Below are positions 37,746 to 45,202 of a stretch of 64,000 nt of DNA, in pieces. Numbering within the stretch: position 1 is the stretch's first letter; each line of letters begins with the position of its first letter. The position numbers and the translations under genes are program-made. Location of the stretch: assembly GCF_029369745.1 (NCBI RefSeq), contig NZ_CP120210.1, positions 5,890,001-5,954,000 of the forward strand. The letters are read 5' to 3'. Source of the stretch: Amycolatopsis sp. QT-25. Its GTDB lineage: Bacteria; Actinomycetota; Actinomycetes; Mycobacteriales; Pseudonocardiaceae. The notes below the pieces were generated by a model. That model ran no database searches, was not told where the DNA came from, and saw only the letters and a list, made by a program, of their open reading frames with translations.

Positions 37746-39329
37746 ATGCGCGCACTTGACCTCGCGATCATCGGGCTTTTCCTGGTCGGCATGCCCCTGC
37801 TGGGCATCTGGATCGGCGGCAGACAGAAATCCGGCTCCGACTACTTCGTCGGTGAAGGCAAGATCTCCTGGTGGGTGGCCTGCCTCTCGGTGGTCTCCGC
37901 GGAGACCTCCACCCTCACCGTGCTGTCGGTGCCGACGGTGGCCTACATCGCCACCCCGAGTGACGGCGGGATGACGTACCTGGCCCTGGCGATCGGCTAC
38001 ATCGCGGGCCGGATCGTGGTGTCGATGGTGCTGTTGCCGCGCTACGTGGCGGGCAACCTGGTCACCGCCTACGCCTTCCTCGGCAAGCGTTTCGGCAGCG
38101 GGCTGCAGGGCACCGCGTCGGTGACCTTCCTGCTCACCCGCACGCTGGCCGACGGCATCCGGCTGTTCGCCACCGCGATCCCGATCAAGGTGGTGCTCGC
38201 CGCCTACGGCCTGACCGTCTCGTACTGGACCATCGTGATCGGGCTCGGCATCGCGATGGTGATCTACAGCTTCTTCGGCGGCGTCCGCGCGGTCGTGTGG
38301 GTCGACGCGATCCAGATGCTCTGGTACGTCCTCGGCGCGGTCGTGGTGATCTGGGCGATCTCCAGCAGGCTGCCGGACGGCTGGTTCGACAAGGCCGTCG
38401 ACGCGAACAAGTTCCAGATCTTCGACTTCTCCTCGAACATGCTCACCGGGCAGTACGCGTTCTTCACCGCGTTGATCGGTGGCGCCGTGCTCTCGATGGC
38501 CTCGCACGGCTCGGACCAGCTGATCGTGCAGCGCCTCCAGGCCACCAACGACCTGCGTGCCGCGCGGAAGGCCCTGGTCGCCAGCGGTTTCGTCGTGTTC
38601 GTCCAGTTCGCGCTGTTCCTGTTCATCGGCGTGCTGCTGTGGGCGCTCTACAACGGACTTGCCCCGACGAAGCCGAAGCCGGAAGGCCTCGGACTGGCCA
38701 ACAAGGACGAACTGTTCGCGACCTTCATCGTGAACGACCTGCCGAGCGGCCTGTCCGGGTTCGTGATCGCCGGGATCCTCGCCGCCGCACTGAGTTCTTC
38801 GCTGGGCGCGCTGGCCTCCTCGACGGTGACCGATGTCTACGAACGGGTGATCGGCAGGCAACTGCCGGAAGCCGACCGGCTCAAGCACGGCCGGATCTGG
38901 ACGATCGTCTGGGCGGGCGCGCTGATCCTGTGCGCGGGCTTCTTCGCCTCCTCCGACAAGACCTCGGCCGACCCGATCGTGGTGCAGGCGCTCGGCATCA
39001 CCGGCTACACCTACGGCGCGCTGCTCGGCGCGTTCCTGCTGGGCCTGCTGTTCAAGCGGGCAAGGCAGACGGACGCGATCGTGGCGTTCGTGGCGACGGT
39101 GATCGTGATGGCCTTCCTCATCCTGGGTGTCAAGTTCGACAAACCGGACGGCAGCCTGATCGGTGTCGACTTCAGCAGGTCTTCGGGGAACACGGTGGCG
39201 CTGGCGTGGCCCTGGTACACGCTGTGCGGTGTGGTGATCACGCTCGTGGTGGGCGGGTTGCTGTCGCTGCGGCACGGGAGTGTGGACCCGCTCGCGGAAC
39301 CGGAGGTGAAGGAGTCGACACCGGTTTGA
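37746..39329 (+). CDS. Sodium:solute symporter (SSS family)
   Basis: 527 residues with about 13 hydrophobic segments. SSS core features are KISWWVACLSVVSAETSTLTVLSVPTVAY and the helix-bundle region FVIAGILAAALSSSLGALASSTVTDVYE. Starts nine bases after anmK, so the two form an operon; the likely substrate is a cell-wall amino sugar such as anhydro-MurNAc or MurNAc, by context only. Confidence 0.88.
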   Translation: MRALDLAIIGLFLVGMPLLGIWIGGRQKSGSDYFVGEGKISWWVACLSVVSAETSTLTVLSVPTVAYIATPSDGGMTYLALAIGYIAGRIVVSMVLLPRYVAGNLVTAYAFLGKRFGSGLQGTASVTFLLTRTLADGIRLFATAIPIKVVLAAYGLTVSYWTIVIGLGIAMVIYSFFGGVRAVVWVDAIQMLWYVLGAVVVIWAISSRLPDGWFDKAVDANKFQIFDFSSNMLTGQYAFFTALIGGAVLSMASHGSDQLIVQRLQATNDLRAARKALVASGFVVFVQFALFLFIGVLLWALYNGLAPTKPKPEGLGLANKDELFATFIVNDLPSGLSGFVIAGILAAALSSSLGALASSTVTDVYERVIGRQLPEADRLKHGRIWTIVWAGALILCAGFFASSDKTSADPIVVQALGITGYTYGALLGAFLLGLLFKRARQTDAIVAFVATVIVMAFLILGVKFDKPDGSLIGVDFSRSSGNTVALAWPWYTLCGVVITLVVGGLLSLRHGSVDPLAEPEVKESTPV

Positions 39330-39342
39330 CCTCCCCCGAACG

Positions 39343-39393
39343 CTATGAAAGGTCCCTTCCTTGCAAATTTTGCAAGGAAGGGACCTTTCATAG
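39343..39393. repeat. Perfect inverted repeat, class C (25-bp arms, 1-base centre)
   Basis: Arms 39343-39367 and 39369-39393 are exact complements; core TGAAAGGTCCC-TTCCTTGCAAA. Fills the convergent gap between the symporter stop (39329) and the smc stop (39400). Near-identical copy at 44327-44379. Confidence 0.92.
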
Positions 39394-39399
39394 CACGCG

Positions 39400-42300
39400 C
39401 TAAGCGGGAACCGGGTCCTCTTCGGACGTCCGCAGCCGCTGCGAGATCACCTTCGTGATGCCGTCGCCCTGCATCGAAACGCCGTACAGCGCGTCGGCGA
39501 TCTCCATGGTCGGCTTCTGGTGGGTGATGATGATCAGCTGCGAAGAGTCCCGCAGCTGCTCCAGCAACCCGATCAACCGTCGCATGTTGGTGTCGTCGAG
39601 CGCGGCCTCGACCTCGTCCATGACGTAGAAGGGCGAAGGCCGGGCGCGGAAGATCGCCACGAGCATGCCGACGGCGACGAGCGACTTCTCGCCACCGGAG
39701 AGCAGCGAGAGCCGCTTGACCTTCTTGCCCGGCGGGCGCGCTTCGACGTCGACACCGGTGGAAAGCAGGTCGTTGGGCTGGGTGAGCACCATGCGCCCCT
39801 CACCGCCCGGGAACAGCACGCTGAACACGGTCTCGAACTCGCGCGCGACGTCTTCGTACGCCGAGGCGAAGACCTCGAGGATCTTTTCGTCGACCTGCTT
39901 GATGACGGCTTCGAGGTCCTTGCGGGTGTCCTTGAGGTCTTCGAGCTGGGTCGAGAGGAACTTGTACCGCTCCTCCAGCGCCGCGAACTCCTCCAGCGCC
40001 AGCGGGTTGACCTTGCCCAGCAGGCTCAGGTCCTTCTCCGCGCGCTTCGCCCGGCGTGCCTGGGTGTCGCGGTCGAACGGCATGGGCGGCGGCGGGGTGA
40101 CGTCCTCGCCGCGTTCCTTGGCGGCCTCGTACTCGGCCATCTCCCCCGCGCTCGGCGGCACGGGGACGTCCGGGCCGTACTCGGCGACGAGGTCCTCGAG
40201 GCCGATGCCGAAGTCCTCGGCGATCTTGGTTTCGAGCTGTTCCAGCCGCAGCCGCTGCTCGGCGCGCAACACCTCGTCGCGGTGGACGGCGTCGGTGAGC
40301 TTCTCCAGTTCGCCGGTCAGCTCGCGGACCTTGCTGCGGACCTGGGTCAGCGCGGTCTCCCGCGACTGCCGCCGCGCCTGTGCCTCGTCCCGCTCGTGGG
40401 CGGCGCGCTGCACGGAAACCTCGATGCGCTCCAGTGCGATCTCACCGCCGTTGACCACCGCGTTGGCGATTTCGGCGCCGCGTTTCCGGGCGGCCCTGGA
40501 CTTTTCGGCGCGGTCACGAGCCTGCCGCTCGGCATGCGCGGCCCGGCGGAGCGATTCGGCCTTGCCCTGGATGCTCCGCGCGCGTTCCTCGGCGGTGCGC
40601 AGCGCGAGCCGGGATTCCATCTCCTCTTGGCGGACCGTGCCGAGGTCCTCGGCGGCCTGGTCTCGCTCGGCGGTGTCCGGATCCTCGTCGACTTCCTGGT
40701 CGGCGACGGCGGCCAGCCGCTCTTCGAGTTCGGCGAGCTGCCGCAGCGCCTCTTCGCGGCTCTGCTCGACCTTGGCACGCTGGTTGCTCAGCCGGTCCAT
40801 CTCGGCCCGCGCGGCACGCGCGGCCTGCTCCATCCGGTTCAACCGCTCGGACGAACGGGCTTTGCGGACCTTCGCGTCGCCGAGCGCTTCCTTGGCCCTG
40901 CCGACTTCTTCGCGCCGGGCGGCCTGCCCGGCGCGGGCTCCTTCGAGTTCCGCGGCGGTGCGTTCCAGCGCGCGCTCGGCGGCGTTCAGCCGGTCGCCCG
41001 CCGCGTCGACCGCGGCCTGGACCTCGATGACGCTCTCGTTGCGGGCGGAACCGCCGACCGCCCAGCGGGCCCCGAACACGTCGCCCTCCGGCGTGACCGT
41101 GCTGACCTCGGGATGGACCTCGACGAGACGGCGCGCGGATTCCAGACCGTCCACGACGGCCACCCGATCGAGCGCGTGCTCGACGGCCGAGCGCAACGCG
41201 GGCGGCGCCGTGACGACTTCGCGCGCCCAGCGGGCACCCTCGGGCAGCGACGGCCACGAACTGGTGTCCACGGTGGACTCCAGGCCACCGAGCAGGATAC
41301 CGGCGCGGCCGGAGTCGTTGTCCTTCAGGAACCTCAGCGCGGCGAGGGCGGCTTCACCGCCGTTGACCGCGACCGCGTCGGCGACCGGGCCGAGCGCGGC
41401 GGCCAGCGCGACCTCGTGGCCTGCTTCGACGGTGAGCAACGCGGCCACCGAACCGAGCAGGCCCGGCAGCTCGTGCTGCGCGCCGAGCAGCGCGCCGGCC
41501 CCGTCCTTGCGGCGCAGGCCCATCGAGAGGGCTTCGACGCGAGCCTTCTCGGACGCGATCTCGCGTTCGGCGGCCCGCTCGGCCTTGACCAGCTCCTCGA
41601 CCCGCGCCTTGGCGGCGTTGTTGGCCTCCACCGCGCGGTCGTGATGGGCCTGGAGGTCGGAGTCGTCGGATTCCTCGACACCGCCCGCGGCCTTGGCCTC
41701 TTCGAGTTCCTCGACGGCGATCTCCGCCCGTTCGGCGGCCTCTTCGAGCGACACGGTGAGCCGGTCGATCTCGTCGGAGGTGGCGCCGTTCTTGCTGCGC
41801 AGCGCCTCGACCTGGCCGGAGAGCTTCGCGAGCCCTTCCCTGCGGTCGGCGATCGCGCGGACGGCGGCCATATGCGCCCGCTCGGCGGCCTGGACGAGGT
41901 GTTCGAGCTGCTCACGCCGCTGAACGGTCTCCGAAAGCACCATGCGGGCCTCGGCGACGGCCTCGGTGAGCTCCTGCTCCCGCTCGGCGACCTGCTCCGC
42001 CTCGGCGAGCAGTTCGTCGGGGTCGCGGCCGGTGCTCGCCTGCTGCACGTCGGACGACAGATGCCGCTGACGCTCCAGCGCGAGCCGCACGGTGCCGCGC
42101 AACCGTTCCGTCAGGGCGGAGAGCTTGTACCAGGTCTCCTGTGCGGCGGCCAGCTTCGGCGCGTCCTCGGCGAGCGACGCTTCGAGCTCGGCCTCCTCGG
42201 CGGCGACGATCTCCAGCGTCTGCTCGACTTCGGCGCGCCGCTGGCGGGCGACGCGCTCGTCGGCCTCTTCCTTGGCGATGCCTTCGCGCTGGGTGACCAG

Positions 42301-42999
42301 GTCGTGGGCGAACAACCGCAGCCGCGCGTCCCGCAGTTCGGACTGCACCCACTGCGCCTTGCGGGCGATCTCGGCCTGTTTGCCCAGCGGTTTGAGCTGG
42401 CGGCGGAGCTCGGTGGTGAGGTCGCCGAGGCGGTCGAGGTTGCCTTGCATGTTCGCGAGCTTGCGCAGGGTCTGTTCCTTGCGCTTGCGGTGCTTGAGGA
42501 CACCGGCGGCCTCCTCGATGAAGGCGCGGCGCTCCTCGGGCTTGGATTCGAGGATCGCCGAAAGCTGGCCCTGCCCGACGATGACGTGCATCTCGCGGCC
42601 GATACCGGAGTCCGACAGCAGTTCCTGCACGTCCATGAGACGGCAGCGGTCGCCGTTGATCTCGTATTCGCTCGCGCCGTCACGGAACATCCGGCGGGTG
42701 ATCGACACCTCGGAGTACTCGATGGGCAGCGCACCGTCGGCGTTGTCGATGGTCAGGGTGACCTCGGCGCGTCCCAGCGGGGCGCGGCCGGCGGTCCCGG
42801 CGAAGATGACGTCCTCCATCTTGCCGCCGCGCAGGTCCTTCGCGCCCTGGGTGCCCATGACCCAGCGGAGCGCGTCGAGGACGTTCGACTTGCCGGAGCC
42901 GTTCGGCCCGACGACACAGGTGATGCCCGGCTCGAACCGCAACGTCGTCGCCGAGGCGAAGGACTTGAAGCCCTTGAGCGTCAGGCTCTTCAGGTGCAC
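39400..42999 (-). CDS. smc: Chromosome partition protein SMC
   Basis: 1199 residues. The N-terminal ABC head begins MHLKSLTLKGFKSFA with Walker A GPNGSGKSNV. Two long coiled-coil arms flank a central hinge (about residues 505-660). The C-terminal head has signature LSLLSGGEKSLVA and Walker B FYVMDEVEAALDD. ATPase that organises and segregates the chromosome with ScpA/ScpB, neither of which is encoded here. Lies 88 bases downstream of acyP on the same strand. Confidence 0.98.
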   Translation of the reverse strand: MHLKSLTLKGFKSFASATTLRFEPGITCVVGPNGSGKSNVLDALRWVMGTQGAKDLRGGKMEDVIFAGTAGRAPLGRAEVTLTIDNADGALPIEYSEVSITRRMFRDGASEYEINGDRCRLMDVQELLSDSGIGREMHVIVGQGQLSAILESKPEERRAFIEEAAGVLKHRKRKEQTLRKLANMQGNLDRLGDLTTELRRQLKPLGKQAEIARKAQWVQSELRDARLRLFAHDLVTQREGIAKEEADERVARQRRAEVEQTLEIVAAEEAELEASLAEDAPKLAAAQETWYKLSALTERLRGTVRLALERQRHLSSDVQQASTGRDPDELLAEAEQVAEREQELTEAVAEARMVLSETVQRREQLEHLVQAAERAHMAAVRAIADRREGLAKLSGQVEALRSKNGATSDEIDRLTVSLEEAAERAEIAVEELEEAKAAGGVEESDDSDLQAHHDRAVEANNAAKARVEELVKAERAAEREIASEKARVEALSMGLRRKDGAGALLGAQHELPGLLGSVAALLTVEAGHEVALAAALGPVADAVAVNGGEAALAALRFLKDNDSGRAGILLGGLESTVDTSSWPSLPEGARWAREVVTAPPALRSAVEHALDRVAVVDGLESARRLVEVHPEVSTVTPEGDVFGARWAVGGSARNESVIEVQAAVDAAGDRLNAAERALERTAAELEGARAGQAARREEVGRAKEALGDAKVRKARSSERLNRMEQAARAARAEMDRLSNQRAKVEQSREEALRQLAELEERLAAVADQEVDEDPDTAERDQAAEDLGTVRQEEMESRLALRTAEERARSIQGKAESLRRAAHAERQARDRAEKSRAARKRGAEIANAVVNGGEIALERIEVSVQRAAHERDEAQARRQSRETALTQVRSKVRELTGELEKLTDAVHRDEVLRAEQRLRLEQLETKIAEDFGIGLEDLVAEYGPDVPVPPSAGEMAEYEAAKERGEDVTPPPPMPFDRDTQARRAKRAEKDLSLLGKVNPLALEEFAALEERYKFLSTQLEDLKDTRKDLEAVIKQVDEKILEVFASAYEDVAREFETVFSVLFPGGEGRMVLTQPNDLLSTGVDVEARPPGKKVKRLSLLSGGEKSLVAVGMLVAIFRARPSPFYVMDEVEAALDDTNMRRLIGLLEQLRDSSQLIIITHQKPTMEIADALYGVSMQGDGITKVISQRLRTSEEDPVPA

Positions 43000-43087
43000 G
43001 TCGTGCTGACCCCTCTGGCTGCGGGAACCGGTCTTTCAATCGGCCCAGGCTACCCGTGTGCTCACGGTGATCGTGGGACGCGGGGCC

Positions 43088-43372
43088 TCAGCGCTCCACG
43101 AACCCGCGAAGCCCGCCTTTCGCCGGGGACCACCGTTCGACGTGATCCACACTTCCGGGTGATTCACCGGACCGCAAAGCCGCCAGCAGCCGCGCACAGT
43201 GGTCGCGAACACCCTCCGCTATCACCTCGACACGCCCGTCCGCCAGATTGGCCGCGCTGCCCGCCAACCCGAGTTCGAGCGCCCGGCTCCGGGTCCACCA
43301 GCGGAAACCGACACCCTGCACGCGGCCGTGCACCCACGCGGTCAGCCTGATGTGCGTTACTTCTTCACTCAC
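43088..43372 (-). CDS. acyP: Acylphosphatase
   Basis: 94 residues from GTG 43372; ATG 43381 adds three residues. Catalytic motif HGRVQGVGFRWWTR with the active-site Arg, and the Asn motif SAANLADGRVEV. Hydrolyses acyl phosphates. The acyP-smc order is shared with Mycobacterium and other actinobacteria. Confidence 0.93.
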   Translation of the reverse strand: MSEEVTHIRLTAWVHGRVQGVGFRWWTRSRALELGLAGSAANLADGRVEVIAEGVRDHCARLLAALRSGESPGSVDHVERWSPAKGGLRGFVER

Positions 43373-43537
43373 GTTCCCCATCGTGCACCATGCGGACGAA
43401 CGCGGAGGGTGAACACCACGTTCGCTGTGGTTCGCAGGCGGTTGAGCAGCGGTGATAATCTCCGCGCGGGTCCCCGCCCTGGCCACCACGCCCGGGTAGC
43501 CGAACTCCCCGAAGCCCCCCATCCGAGGAGCCAGCAC

Positions 43538-44188
43538 ATGTCCCGTCCCGACGGGTCTGATTCGAGCGCACGCGTGTCCGTGGCACCCCCGCGCGGCGCC
43601 ACCGGCAAGCTCAACCGCGCCGGCTACGCCGTACTCGGCGTCAGCGGCCTCGTGGTGGCGACGGCCTTCGCCGCGATCGCCGAACTCGCGGGGCCCGGCG
43701 TCTCCACCACCGCGGGCGGCACCGGCGTCTCCGGCGGCGGACAGGGCATCGCCCCCGCCGGCGTGCAGGTGGTCCCGGGGAACGCCGTCCCCGGCGGCCC
43801 GATGACCGTCAGCGGTTCACCGATCCCCGGCGCGTCTGCCAGCTCGGCGCCGCCGCCGACCACGGTGACCTCGGTCGGCCCGGACGGCAAGAAGACGACG
43901 AGCGTCGTCACGCCGCCCCCGCCGGTGGTGCCGCCGAACCCGGGCCCGAACCCGAACCCGGGCCCGGGCCCCGGCCCAGGCCCAGGCCCCACGCCAACGC
44001 CGAAGCCGACACCTACACCGACGAAAACGACGACTCCCACAACGACCACTCCGGCTACGACGCCCCCTCCGGAGCCGCCATCGAGCACCCCGAACGGCAG
44101 CTCCAGCCCCGGTGGCGCTCCCAGCGAGTCGTCCCCGGGCCGGTCCAGTACCTCGGGCACCGACACCTCCACGAGCAGCGCCCTGTAA
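43538..44188 (+). CDS. Membrane-anchored Pro/Thr/Gly-rich wall-spanning protein
   Basis: 216 residues from ATG 43538 (GAGGAG upstream). A short basic N-terminus precedes one hydrophobic helix (YAVLGVSGLVVATAFAAIAEL, residues about 30-50). The rest is low-complexity: Gly/Val, then PNPGPG repeats, then PTPTPT and TTTTPATT, ending in Ser/Thr. Probably a type II membrane protein whose tail crosses the cell wall and may be glycosylated. No catalytic domain. Ends just before a block of four hairpins. Confidence 0.75.
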   Translation: MSRPDGSDSSARVSVAPPRGATGKLNRAGYAVLGVSGLVVATAFAAIAELAGPGVSTTAGGTGVSGGGQGIAPAGVQVVPGNAVPGGPMTVSGSPIPGASASSAPPPTTVTSVGPDGKKTTSVVTPPPPVVPPNPGPNPNPGPGPGPGPGPTPTPKPTPTPTKTTTPTTTTPATTPPPEPPSSTPNGSSSPGGAPSESSPGRSSTSGTDTSTSSAL

Positions 44189-44199
44189 GCCTTTGGTCC

Positions 44200-44246
44200 G
44201 TGAAGGCCTCTCGGAGGGACTCCGGGTCCCTCCGAGAGGCCTTCAC
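44200..44246. repeat. Perfect inverted repeat, class D (21-bp arms)
   Basis: Arms 44200-44220 and 44226-44246, loop TCCGG. Core GTGAAGGCCTCTCGGAGGGAC. First of four hairpins in the 312-base convergent gap before kdpE. Confidence 0.9.
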
Positions 44247-44283
44247 CACTTTGCGGCGCCCGGTGGACGGGAGGCCTCGGCGA

Positions 44284-44310
44284 GGGTCGCGAAAACCACT
44301 TTCGCGACCC
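44284..44310. repeat. 11-bp perfect hairpin
   Basis: GGGTCGCGAAA-ACCAC-TTTCGCGACCC. Second hairpin of the block; it has no TGAAGG ends, so it is not a family member by sequence. Confidence 0.8.
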
Positions 44311-44326
44311 GTTCCCCTCGCCACGC

Positions 44327-44379
44327 GCCATGAAAGGTCCTTTCCTTGCAAAATTTGCAAGGAAAGGACCTTTCATGGC
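44327..44379. repeat. Perfect inverted repeat, class C (26-bp arms, 1-base centre)
   Basis: Arms 44327-44352 and 44354-44379; core TGAAAGGTCC-TTTCCTTGCAAA. Differs from the copy at 39343 by a compensated base pair (CCC/GGG becoming CCT/AGG), so symmetry is kept. Confidence 0.92.
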
Positions 44380-44416
44380 GTCCCCCTGGGAGGGGTGGCG
44401 GCCGGATGCACCGGAT

Positions 44417-44468
44417 GTCATGAAGGGTCGTTCAGGACAAAGAGTGTCCCGAACGACCCTTTCATGAC
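44417..44468. repeat. Near-perfect inverted repeat, class E (about 23-bp arms)
   Basis: GTCATGAAGGGTCGTTC...GAACGACCC-TTTCATGAC with one mismatch and one single-base indel between arms. Last hairpin before the kdpE stop at 44501. Confidence 0.85.
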
Positions 44469-44500
44469 ACTTCCGCCGGGCCTAAGGACGACCGCACGGC

Positions 44501-45202
44501 TCACATTTCGAAGCGGTACCCCATCCCCGGTTCGGTGAGCAGGTGCCGCGGCCGCGAGGGTTCCGGTTCCAGTTTCCGCCGCAGTTGCGCCAGATACACG
44601 CGCAGGTAGTGCGACTCGGTCTCATACGCCGGCCCCCACACCTCGTGCAGCAGCTGTTTCTGCGCCACCAGACGGCCGCGGTTGCGCACCAGCAGTTCCA
44701 GCACGCCCCATTCGGTCTTGGTGAGGTGCACTTCCTTGCCGTCCCGGCGCACCTTCTTCGCCGCTAGGTCGATGCGGAACGATCCCGTGTCCACCACCGC
44801 GTCCGCACCGTCCACCCCGGACGACGCCGAGCGCCGCACGGCGGCGCGGAGCCGCGCCAGCAGTTCGTCCATGCCGAAGGGTTTGGTGACGTAGTCGTCG
44901 GCGCCGGCGTCGAGTGCCTCGACCTTGTCGGCCGAGTCGCCGCGCGCGGACAGCACGATGATCGGCACCGTCGTCCAGCCGCGCAGACCCGCGATCACCT
45001 CGGTGCCGTCGAGGTCGGGCAGGCCGAGGTCGAGGACGACGACGTCGGGTTTGGTCTCGGCGACGGCCTTCAGCGCGGCCGTCCCGTCGTGCGCGGTGAT
45101 CACCTTGTAGCCGCGGGCGGACAGGTTGATCCGCAGGGCTCGCACGATCTGCGGTTCGTCGTCGACGACCAGGACGGTCGCCGACGCGGTGTCTGCGCTC
45201 AT
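44501..45202 (-). CDS. kdpE: KdpE response regulator
   Basis: 233 residues, OmpR/PhoB type. Receiver domain with phospho-acceptor Asp in VVVLDLGLPDLDG (about residue 55), acidic DDE near residue 15 and KPF. Winged-helix effector domain with TKTEWGVLELLVRNRGRLVAQKQLLHEVWG. Activates the kdp operon under potassium limitation. Overlaps kdpD by four bases. Confidence 0.95.
   Translation of the reverse strand: MSADTASATVLVVDDEPQIVRALRINLSARGYKVITAHDGTAALKAVAETKPDVVVLDLGLPDLDGTEVIAGLRGWTTVPIIVLSARGDSADKVEALDAGADDYVTKPFGMDELLARLRAAVRRSASSGVDGADAVVDTGSFRIDLAAKKVRRDGKEVHLTKTEWGVLELLVRNRGRLVAQKQLLHEVWGPAYETESHYLRVYLAQLRRKLEPEPSRPRHLLTEPGMGYRFEM

Noticed and set aside
39520-43350. 1276-codon open frame on the plus strand
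   Set aside because: Antisense shadow of smc; arginine/glycine/leucine-rich with no domain, produced by GC-rich third positions.
44200-44538. Small frames beginning with MKASRR / MKGPFLAKFARKGPF-like peptides, also at 39011-39391 and 62415-62618
   Set aside because: They are translations of the palindromic repeats themselves and recur wherever a repeat occurs.
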